Assembly (NCBI GenBank): GCA_030144725.1
Contig: JASKMD010000017.1
Span: 6,567,992-6,631,991 of the forward strand
Reading direction: 5' to 3'
Length of the DNA: 64,000 nucleotides
DNA from: Haematococcus lacustris
Taxonomy: Eukaryota; Chlorophyta; Chlorophyceae; Chlamydomonadales; Haematococcaceae
Within the stretch, counting starts at the first letter, position 1; every line of letters begins with the position of its first letter. The notes under the pieces are model-generated. The model was not told the origin of the DNA and ran no database searches. It was given only the letters and a program-made list of their open reading frames with translations. The position numbers and the translations under genes were made by a program. Shown here one piece after another: positions 35,901 through 45,000 of this stretch.

Positions 35901-36629
35901 GACCAACAAACACTGTGAACGATATCGCATGCACATGGGGTGGGAGAGGCAAGATAGTCGTAGGGAGTTGCGTCGTTTAGTGCGCAGAGAGCTGCTAAGT
36001 GAGGAGCTGGAGGCTGAATATGAGGCGGACAATTGATGTGTAAAGTGCATTGGGGTCTACTTTGGAGCATCACAAACGGCCCACACATGAACACAACGCG
36101 CTTGTTTCCTGATTACACGTTAGAAGCCCACACAAGGAGCCGCACTGAACTTGCAGTCCATCTCTTGCCGTCTTGGTTGAACAGATAACCGGCTGGAAAA
36201 AATGCACATTTCATGGAAACTTGACATGGTCTTACGTGACACGCGTCGCACGCTTGTTGTCGCACGTTGTGGTGCAGGGACAGCCCACAAGCCACACCAG
36301 CACTCCCAGGCACATTATCAGCACTAGCACTAGCACTTTTACACATGTCGGGGGGGTCCTGCGCCCGACAAGAAATTCAAATTTTTGAAATGCTGGGCCG
36401 CTGAGCGAGATAGCCGATTCGCCGATCACAGCCCCACTAAGCAGGCTAATCCCGGCACAACGCGACCAGAATTCCCAACACCCTCGCCCGCCCCGGCAAA
36501 GGTGCACATCAACACGAGCAGCCCGCTAGCCTCGCGCTGGTGAGCTGCACCGCCCTGCGCAAAAATCGCTGAAAAACTCTTAAAGATGAGTCGGATAGTT
36601 ATCAGGGGTGCAGCCAATGGCGGGGGTGA
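32904..36629 (+). mobile_element. TIR DNA transposon with DDE-like transposase
   Basis: The ends are inverted repeats of about 26 bp: 32904 begins GTCACCCCCGCCATTGG and the right end at 36629 reads CCAATGGCGGGGGTGAC. No clear target-site duplication flanks it (left CCTGG, right ATTTA), so one flank may be rearranged. The interior carries a multi-exon plus-strand gene: fragments at about 32950-33089 (LTHFCTDEAADLCDEL...), 33405-33626 and 33780-34260 precede the main ORF at 34093-36036. Superfamily not assigned. Confidence 0.7.
34093..36036 (+). CDS. Putative DDE/RNase H-like transposase, main exon
   Basis: A 647-residue open frame inside the TIR element, very probably the last exon of a longer gene, since coding-like sequence lies upstream. 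It has a Ser/Asp-rich acidic tract (about residues 88-104), a Cys-rich patch (CPCKVGAK...CLQRQCAACKDRK, about 188-213), then a likely catalytic core: VVVSCDWSEKLTIHQD (first Asp), LCLWSDGCASQFKGAK (second Asp) and SHFKSTHDSEGGVIKREW (third acidic residue). A pattern of SDGC.SQFK followed by a His/Gly-rich acidic box recurs in several eukaryotic transposase families; I cannot name the superfamily. The frame has no stops, so the copy may be recent. Confidence 0.7.
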   Translation: MQRCGGATRFLTTPPLPRAGWPLWEDCVSITPPLKSAWWVVEPWVKRITAAHKQVCVCMPCETCELLLDQLGKHMDSLVVPEDPQPPDDSDSDSESDSDTNSDGGDAEVHVVLAEHIANADAQDLAGVLDAGVLDEGGLEKLVSDAQNARAIAGVAGGGVAIAGGTAGGADVRVDLDYATVQSWFVCPCKVGAKPSLTCLQRQCAACKDRKVGVKAEREGVQLQYRQFKKLDNGQGVELATVQTTLGELVVGLNDLMQKQLWHHYLAKHQRATFRAHCAAVRNTPGLVVVSCDWSEKLTIHQDIACQGAYWKQRTMSVFVACAHYQDMAGNYREESMFVSADKCDQSAEASTTALVQVIECLLQGRRHPDDGWVGKMDMRQLCLWSDGCASQFKGAKAIRLHWHLANRFGVPVQWSYGATSHFKSTHDSEGGVIKREWREQMLVHPELVGKVCGAAVLTDWANKHFAVPCHAQDTSASHRLRGHIMFWRCLVLDDARQAAVCSMPEADVERMHNDVKGCRAMHRMVFTPDREQPQWAMAACACNTCMSVPCQPCMKPDTTTPLEPMPMFQDTVQEVREDKECYALLMLYHSDLLHDEVCFGKLTNKHCERYRMHMGWERQDSRRELRRLVRRELLSEELEAEYEADN

Positions 36630-36779
36630 CCATTTATCTTTGTCAGTATTGTTTCATCTTAACGGAACATTCCTCACTTGAGCAACCCTGTGCTGCAGCT
36701 CTGCTAGGCCATCTGGGACAATGGTCTGGCCTGGCACCTGCACACCACACATGTTTGCACATGATTGATGCCTCAACTT

Positions 36780-36981
36780 CCAGCGCATTGGGGAGAGCAA
36801 GCAGCGCCCCCTGGAGCTGTGCAGCTGGAAGGACAGGGAGGCTCTGCCCCCCGTTGGCAAGGAGTACCAGCAGGGCTACAAGCGGGTCAATGACCGGTTG
36901 CCCAAGGCCAGGCAGAGGCTGCACCGGGCTGCAGAATACCGCCGAGGCATAGATGGCCGGGCCCGCAACAACAATGCGTAG
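36780..36981 (+). pseudogene. Fanzor-like C-terminal fragment (copy B)
   Basis: The frame reads RIGESKQRPLELCSWKDRE, then KEYQQGYKRVNDRLP and RHRAAEYRRGIDGRA-type residues to a TAG at 36979-36981. It begins just inside the RuvC-III segment (RIGES follows DRDxNAALN.Q in other copies), so it is a 5'-truncated copy. Its last 17 residues match the end of copy E. Confidence 0.75.
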
Positions 36982-37204
36982 GCCCTAGTAGTTTGAGCAG
37001 GCTGTTAGCCTTACAAAGCATTAAGCTGTTAGTTTTGATGAGGAGCCCAGTGGTCAAGGGGGATTAGCCCCTTGAACGAGTGCCACCGGAGTGGGGTTTG
37101 CAGTCATCAAGGGTGCGACCGATGATGCTACAACTTGATTGGAGTAGCTGAGTGAGATTACCCACAGGCCGACATGTTGTTCCTTGTTGAATGAGTTTCG
37201 TTTG
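36982..37204 (+). ncRNA. Candidate omega-RNA block, group 1 (copy B)
   Basis: About 220 bp directly after the Fanzor stop, nearly identical to 55804-56028 behind copy E. It holds an AGGCT-GTT-AGCCT hairpin (36999-37011) and a perfect 8-bp stem TCAAGGGG/CCCCTTGA (37054-37075). Similarity to copy E ends at TTTG (37204); the next bases differ between copies, as expected for an element end followed by target or guide sequence. RNA role inferred. Confidence 0.55.
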
Positions 37205-37225
37205 CCTGGCACCTGCACACAACAC
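37205..37225 (+). repeat. Direct repeat flanking Fanzor fragment B (right copy)
   Basis: CCTGGCACCTGCACACAACA and one more base match 36730-36750 with one mismatch. Both copies match the exon 3 / intron 2 junction of the small membrane-protein gene (26350-26372, opposite strand). Confidence 0.6.
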
Positions 37226-37504
37226 AATTGTAAGTAGCTACATTTTTTTTGCGTTTGCACATGGTCATTGGCTCCGCATGCTAGCATATGTGGGACCAGC
37301 CACCTACTACGCCACACACGGGTGAGTGTTGTGACAGAAAGACTGGCATGCAGACAGCTGGCAAGGCAGGCCACAATGCCGGTGATGCAAGCATGCCATG
37401 TAGTCTGGCTGGCAAGGCACCAAGCTAGCAAGAGCACAAGCTGTGCCCCAACCCCTTCATGTTCCTGTCCCACTGCCTCCATTACCACAGCCAGCTCGAC
37501 CTAG

Positions 37505-38016
37505 CCCAGGCACTAGCTAGCTTGTGTGCCCTGCAAGACACGCAGGGAACAGTGGATAAGCTGAGGGTTGTAGGGATCAGAATGTATATAATCCAAGCCT
37601 TTAGTTCTTCTCTATCTCTATGCAGTTTTTCTCTATTCAGCCTTCCTCAGGAATCGGTTGGGTGGTAGTTACGGCTATTTTCGCCCTTCTCGCACGCGTT
37701 ACCTCATCGCCGTCTCAGCGGTGTCTTCCTAGTTGGTGCGAAGCCATGTCCATCAAATTCGACGCGGCGAGCCTTGCTGGCCAGCAATTGGTGGGTGCTG
37801 ACCACCATGCTCTCTGGCTGCTTGTATGCTTTTAGGCATAGCTCAAGCCCTGTTCCAGGATGGGTCCTGGATGCGCTCGGGTACAACACTCTGCCGTCGA
37901 CGTATACACTGGAGTTGGCACAAAAAGCTGTCATCGTTTACTGCAGCTGTGGTGCCCGTGACCCTCATGCAGCTGACGCGGGTTTTCCGGCAAGTCAAGA
38001 TCCTGTGGGACCCCAA
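37505..38016. repeat. Inverted copy of arm A
   Basis: Reverse complement of 32394-32903, so it carries a promoter-plus-first-exon copy of the Nab2-like gene in plus orientation. It stops abruptly at about 38016 inside the exon 2 copy. Confidence 0.85.
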
Positions 38017-38020
38017 CCCG

Positions 38021-38766
38021 TGTCATGTAGCAAAACATCACAAACCAGCGGCAAGAGCATGGGCCTTGGCCTCAGCCTCAGCAGCCCTGCGCTGTGCCAC
38101 AACCTCCCTCGCTTTCTGCGCACCGTCACATCTAGCCTTTGCCCCCCTTTTCTTATCAACCATGGCCTGCACAACGGCAAACAAAGTTACTAGCTCCGTT
38201 TCTGCATATTTTTTACTTATTCTTGACGATCGTGGTTGCTCAGGAGCCACAAGCACCAATAATCAAGAAATCGTGTGCAACCTGAATCGCTGCCACATGT
38301 CGACCGAACCTGTGTTCAGCAGTAATGCGCCGTCGCGGTCACGCTCCCAACTCGCAATGCCATCGACCTGCAGAGGCGCCGTTGGATGACAATAGGTGAT
38401 ACTTTGGAGAAGGGGGCAAGGAAGCAGGCCGGGAAGCAGCAGGTGAGCTTGGGAGTGGGTCTCGATTCGTGCTAGGACGTTGCAGCACTGATGCGTGCTA
38501 ACCTAAAAAGTTGGCATGTCCAGTCAGGATGCGCCATTCACGCCGCTCTGGGTCCAGGCTGCCTAATGCCGTCGCTAAATGTGTATGCGACGCTCCAGAA
38601 CACGTCGCGTGTTGGGGGCCAGCCACCCGGCAAACCGCTGGGGCTGGCTGCACTCTATTCGGGCCATTACTAGCTCATCGCACAAATCGGCGGCCTCATC
38701 CGTGCAGAAATGAGTAAGAAAGTTATCTCTTGAGCCATGGGGGTGCAGCCAATGGCGGGGGTGACC
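38021..38766. repeat. Inverted copy of the transposon's left end (arm B)
   Basis: Reverse complement of about 32904-33640, ending with the transposon TIR (CCAATGGCGGGGGTGAC at 38766). It lacks the transposase core and abuts the truncated arm A copy. Confidence 0.85.
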
Positions 38767-39007
38767 AAATGCCGAGGATCCATTCCGGGGGATGTCAGCA
38801 GTATACTGATGCGCAGCATTACCACGGTGTCAATAGCGTGCCTCACCTAGTCAATATGAGTGGAACTCTTTCACAACCGACTCTTCAGTGGGACTTTCGC
38901 TGCTGATGTCGGTGATGAGTGACGGGCCTTACGAATGGAGTGAGGCTTAAAAACGTGTCCGTGCGACGCCCCCTCTGGTTTACCCCCAAGCTTATCGTAG
39001 CTAAGCA

Positions 39008-42000
39008 ATGAAATGTGGACTAGACCTTTTGCTTGGAGCTGCTGGAGCGGAGATGGAGGATCAACGCACAGCAGGGAGCTCGGCTGCGGAGGAGCCGTGT
39101 ACTCAGTCCATGCAGCAAGATTTGGTTGCGGGCAGGTAAGGCAATTTCCACAACATTGCATTGCATGCTTCGCCCAAACTCCACCACTGCACATGATGAC
39201 GCAGTGGCAACGAATCAGGACAAGAAGATGATGCCACGCACTGCCCTGGGAGGTTGACGCTGGCAGCAAAAGAAAAGAACAGGTGAACAAGAGAGTGTGA
39301 GGAGAAGTGCACATTTTGCTACCACCATTGCTGTCTGAAGTCTGTATGCACAGACATCACATACAGCACATACAACACAGCACCTCCCTAATCACAACAG
39401 CATATACAATACAGCATGGTCTACAGGGTTCACATGGATAATGCTAGACAGTTCACATACATGTTATGCATCCATGCGCGCATACATTGTTCCCATAATT
39501 GCTTGGTGGAGCTCTTCCTCTTCTTTCCAGCCCTTTTACTGCTTGGCGCTGCGCTGTGGTACATTTGGGATGTCTTGGAGTGTCTAACAATCCACAGCTC
39601 ATGGGAATTGTAGGGTCTGGGCGGTGTGGAGGGCCTCGCACTTCACGACATTGACAACAGCTTGTCAGGGCATATCTCCCCTACAACCAGGGGCTACGTT
39701 ATCTGTAATCCGGGTTTGATGTTCGGGCCAATACCTACTTCCCTGTCCCCACCTCCTTCTTGAAGGTGGGGCGATATACGTTGGCATGAAACACACTCTT
39801 ATGTAAGCAGCAGCTTCAGCATTCCCTAGTGCACACATCACTGTGCTACAGGCTGCTGGGCCTGGGCCTTGGGTGGGTGGTCTCGCAGCGAATGGAACCC
39901 CATTGCTGGGTACTCCTTGCCTAGGGCCGGAGCCGCTGGTAAGCCTGGCCACCAGCACAGCTCCAGTGTACGCCATGGCGCCTCTCTAATACGCTGGAGG
40001 TTGAGGGCTGCATTGCAGTCCCTGTCCACCCATCTGCCAGTGTCCCCAGGGGCAGCCTGGTCCAGCCAGGGGCACCACATGAGGCCCCGCACTGGCGCTT
40101 TGGATCGCTGGCTCCAGGCTGACTGCAACAAGGAGTTCTGCACCTGACCTGGCTGGGGCTGTCAACCTTCAGGCCTGGTGGGCTTGCTGCGGTCCAGCTG
40201 CTCCTCACAGGATTGGGGGCTGTTCACAGCTGCGCTGACCCGGCTCATGTGGAACTCATCCACTGTCACCACCTTGCCTGGCAGCCAGTCTGCAGGCTTG
40301 CCGCTGTTGGGCCTCTTCACCACCTTGCGGCAAGCCTGCAGCACGGCCTTGGCCCCTTACCCACCCCGTGTGCCAATGTCAGCATGGCCAAACAACACTA
40401 ACAGCTGTTTGCGTGTCCACCACCGCCGCTGGAACTCAATGGGCTGCCTCCTCCTCCAGCTGCGTGGCACACAAGACACAATGCGCGTGACGTCTAGGGA
40501 AGCACCTAGCAGGTCACTAGGGGGGCAGTCATCAGCCTCTGGCCCTGCCCTTCCTCCCCTACCATTGGCACTCCCACATTTTTGCAGAAGCGCTCCATTG
40601 CCTTTCGTAGTCAACGGCAGCGGGGCAGGTATCTCTCTCACAACTAGGGTTAGCACGCCTTTGAGCACGTCTGCACGACTTTCTTCACGACACCATACCT
40701 TTCAACGTACTTTGCATGTCGTCATGTCGCTTTTCATGCTGCCTGCAGGCAAGCTCAGCGCCGGTTCCGGGCCCGCCAGAAGACACTGATTGAGGACTTG
40801 AAAGACACAATTGCCAAGCTAACAAGAAAGGCAAGTGCCTCAGCACTGTCCAGGCAAAATCCCAGCCCCTACAGAACTGCGAACAGGGTTCCCATCAACA
40901 CAGTATGCTGTTGGCATTTGTTGGCATCTGTTTTTTGTCTTTCTTGTCCATTCAGCGCCTCGCAGGCCAGCCACATTTGAGCAATGTCGTTTGCAGTTAA
41001 CAGCACTCTTTCGTAATGGCACTTCTCAGCCCAACATAGTTCCTTCAACGCGGAACAACGTGTCTGACTGTGGGTAACCTCACTACAATCAGGTTTATGC
41101 ATCCTTGGTCGCACCCTTCATGACCACAAACCCCACACCACATCCATGTGTGGCACTAATCATAGCCTGGGCTCTTCACTCTCAAGTACCAGCACCTTGG
41201 CCCTCAACCTTGAGCCTTCATTGCAGTCGAACACACTTATTGTGAAGCACTACAAAACGGTGTTTTATCTGTGTGGTGTTCCCATCACATGGCATGCTCA
41301 TGGCCTATACATGGCATACACATGGTCATGGTCGCCTACCACCTACATCATTGCCTGACCCCTGTGACAGGGCTATGCGTAGAGTTGGCATGACAAAACA
41401 TGCACTAACTGAAAGCTGATGACAGCTCAAAGGGGGGGCAGCTACCGTGCTACTGTGCCTCAGCAGGCTGCTGCTGCTGGGCCTTGGGTGGATTGTCTCG
41501 CAGCCGCTTGTAGCCCAAGCCAGGGTACTCCTTGCCCTTGGCTGGCAGCTTCCCCTGCTCTGGCCAGTAGCACAGCTCCAGTGGGCGCCACTGGCTCTCC
41601 CCAATGCGCTGCATGTTCAGCGCTGCATTGCAGTCCCTGTCCAGCCACCTGCCTGGCTGTGGTGCTGGCTTTGCCTTGGCAGCCTTGCCCTTGCCCTTTG
41701 TAGGCTCAGCTGCCGGCTCAGCCTTGGTGCGCTTGCTGCGCTTGGCTGGCAGGGGAGTGTTGGGCCCAGGCTCTGAGGCTGCTGCCTGTGTGGCCTCCTG
41801 GCTGCTGCGTGGGGCCTGTGGGGGCTTGCGGGGGGCCACTACCGGGCACCACATCAGGCCCCTCACTGGCTGGTCACGCTGCTGGCTCCAGGCTGGGCGC
41901 ACTAAGCGTGGGTGCATCTGACCTGCTGGTGGCTTCCAGTCTGCAGGCCTGGTGGCCCTGCACTTGTTCAGCTGCCTCTCACAGGGCTGCTGGCCATTCA

Positions 42001-45000
42001 CTGCTGAGCTGACCCGGCTGGTGCGGTGCTCGTCCACAAGCACCACCCTGCCCCGCCGCTGGTCTGTGCCTCTGGGCCTGCACACCACCTTGCAACAGGC
42101 ACGCAGCACCGCATCAGCACCCAAGCCCCCGCTTGTGCCAATGCCAGCTGCTCCAAAGAACACCACCAGCTGCTTGGCATGCCCATGGCGCTGCATGGAC
42201 ACCTCCTCCGTGTCCTCCTCCAACTGCAGCCATGCACACAAGGCAAACAGAGGGTGGCTGACATGGTGGCACACAGTTAGGCATGTCACTTGCAATACCT
42301 CTTTCACTTCCTACCAACCCACTCTCAGTCCCCCACCCTCCCTCTCTCCCACCCACCCTCACCTTCTTGAAGAACTGCTCCAGTGTCCGGTCCTGAGCTC
42401 CGTACAGCCTCAGCCGCTGTTGTGCCCACTTGGGGTCCAGGTACACCTCCCACATCGCATTCCCGGTGGCCATCGTGACGGTGATGTGCTCCAGGTTGGC
42501 CTCCAGGGAGGTGCCGGGTGGGCTTGCTGCTGCCAGGTGCAGGAGGTGGGGCTTGATAGGAGCCAGCCACCGCTCGGTGTCACGGCGGGCATTGTTCAGG
42601 CCACTGCCATGCCTGACCTGGCCCTTGGTCAGCTTCCACCGGCGCAGCTGGTCTGCCATCAGCTGGCCTGTCGCCGGATCCCACACCCCTGAGGCAGCAC
42701 TGACTGCCTGGGTGATGCCGGGGTCAATGCCTACCCCAATCTGGGTGGCTGGATTGAACACAAAATGTCGTGTTTCAGCTAGGCCCTTGCCAATGCGGGG
42801 CAATCCCAACTCATGGGCCGCTACAGTTGCTGCACCTGGGGCTGCCACTGGGCTGCTGTTGCTGCTGGAGGGGCCTGCTGCTGAGGGTGGCGCAGGAGGG
42901 GTTGGGAGGGGGTGGGTGAAGTGCACACACACACTGACGCCATCTGTCTCCACCGTCCTCTCGAACTCAAACCCCTGGTTGGCCAGCTTTCCCGTACTGA
43001 ACCACCTGTTCCAATGCTGGCTACAGGCTGGCTCTGCGGTGCAGCTCCTGGTTGCTGGGGTCATCAAAGGCGGCTTGATGCTGTAGTGCAGCTGTTGCTT
43101 TGGGCGCCCAAGCCGCCGCTGCAGCTGGTTGTAGGGTGTTGGAGTTAGCAAAGTATTCACAGAAGACCTGCAGCTACCGCAACATGACGGGATCTTCGCT
43201 GTCAAGGGGCATGGGTGGCCCAGTGGGTGCTGCTGGTGGGGGGTGGCGGGCAGCGAGGCGGGCACTAGGTGGCCTGAGCATGGGTGGCTCTAGCTCAGGA
43301 ATCGGCTCTGGCTCAGGAATTGGCTCTGGCTCAGGATCTGGATCAGGCTCCGGATCCCAGTCCATAGCCATGCTGGCTGGCTGGGCAGGGACACGCAGGG
43401 GGAGTGGGGGTAAGGGGGCAGCATCCTGTGCACGAGGAGGGTGCACGGCTGGAGGTGTGGGTGCGCTGCGGAACCCCGGGGTGGAGTAGCCCACCAAGCA
43501 TGTCAGGAATATCCTGAGCACATACAAAGAGGCGATGACGCGGAGCTGGCTGTGCATCCCAGCCCGCAGCTGGAAGTGGGCAATCAGCTTGCGGCGGGTT
43601 TTCTTGCACCCGCGCAGCACAGCGCCACCCGGGACCTTGATGACCTGCGGCCAATCACAATCCGCACTTTGACAGGCCGGCAGACAATGCGGGGACACAA
43701 TGCGGGGACACAAACAGTGCGGGGGCATACAAGACAGGGGCGCGTGGGCACCTGTCGTCGCTGGTTCTTCCATTCAGCCCTTCGCTCCTCACGTTGTTTG
43801 CCTGGAGGGTTGCGAGGACCTGCGTTGGCATGAACATTAGCGATGTGAGCAGCGCAGAGCTCACCGGACTGCACAGCTGCAGCGGACCACACCACGACTA
43901 CGACGAACCTTGTTTTCGCGGGCTTTCAATAGGATGCGGATCTTGATCCGCGCTACTGGGCCGCTTCCTCGGAGGCATTGCGCCACTAGGCTCATATCTG
44001 CTAACACCTGCTCACACCGACTTATACCCAGGAGGCGATGTCACTCACTCTTGCACCTCCAAAGGGCACTGCCAAAGGGCACCCCAAAGGGCACCTCCAA
44101 AGGGCACCAGTGCGCCTAGCCTGCTGCTAGGGCACTGCTGCAGCAGTGGCCGCATGCTGGCGTGGCTGGCATAGTGTCAGCGGCGTAGCTACCAGCGCTG
44201 CCGCTCCCAGCACAAGCTCCTCATTGCTGCTTCTTTGCAAGAAGCATGCCCCTGTGGAAAGACGATGAAGCTACAGTTGGCACCCTTTATGCAGTACCCG
44301 GCTTGAATGAGACAATGTTTCCATGAGTTTTGACAACTGACCTATACCATCTCAGACAAGGCAAACTTCCCATGGCTTCTTGCACAGCTGACTTAGCTGA
44401 TAAGAAACATAACTTGAATGCAAGCACAAGCAGCCATCCCGTAATCACTGCAGCCACAGAACCCATAGCCATGTACTTGCAGCTGGCAGGCTTCATTGTG
44501 GAGGCAAGCAGCTGGATGTGTGAGATCACTGCTCAATCCCAGCTCAAGCCACCATCAACCCTTGAAGTACCGTGGCCAGATCAGGCAACATCTCTGTTAG
44601 GCACCCTGACCAGCCCCCTCGTCCCTCACTCGGGCCTCCATTCGAGTTGGACCACTAGGGATCACTAGGGATCACCAGGAACAACACACAATGGTGTCAA
44701 GGGGCTGTGTGGAGTGTTCCCATGCACATGGCACGTGCATGGGCGCCTACCACATACATGACCCCTGTGACAGGGCTATGGTCTAGAGTTGGCATGACCT
44801 GCATGCACTAATTGTATGTCTGCACTACACCGTTGTCCACATTACACACTACATCCGCCCCGACCAGCCCTAGGTGCAGGCGCCACCTACACTGCTGCAG
44901 TTGGGGCTGGAGGTGGTGCTGTCAGCCAAACAACTGGTGCTGACGGCCAAACATATCTAGGGGTTGCAGCATTGCGTAGCCCAACAGGGCCAACAGCTGT

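Larger units (their letters stand above)
36660..37500 (-). pseudogene. Inverted partial copy of the small membrane-protein gene
   Basis: On the minus strand, 37500-37205 repeats intron 2 of the gene at 25583 (compare 26020-26362), ending in the same acceptor GTGTGCAG and the start of exon 3. The exon continues at about 36740-36690 as VPGQTIVPDGLAELQHRVA, against VPGQTTVPDGLAELQHRVA in the intact gene. Fanzor fragment B interrupts it. Confidence 0.75.
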
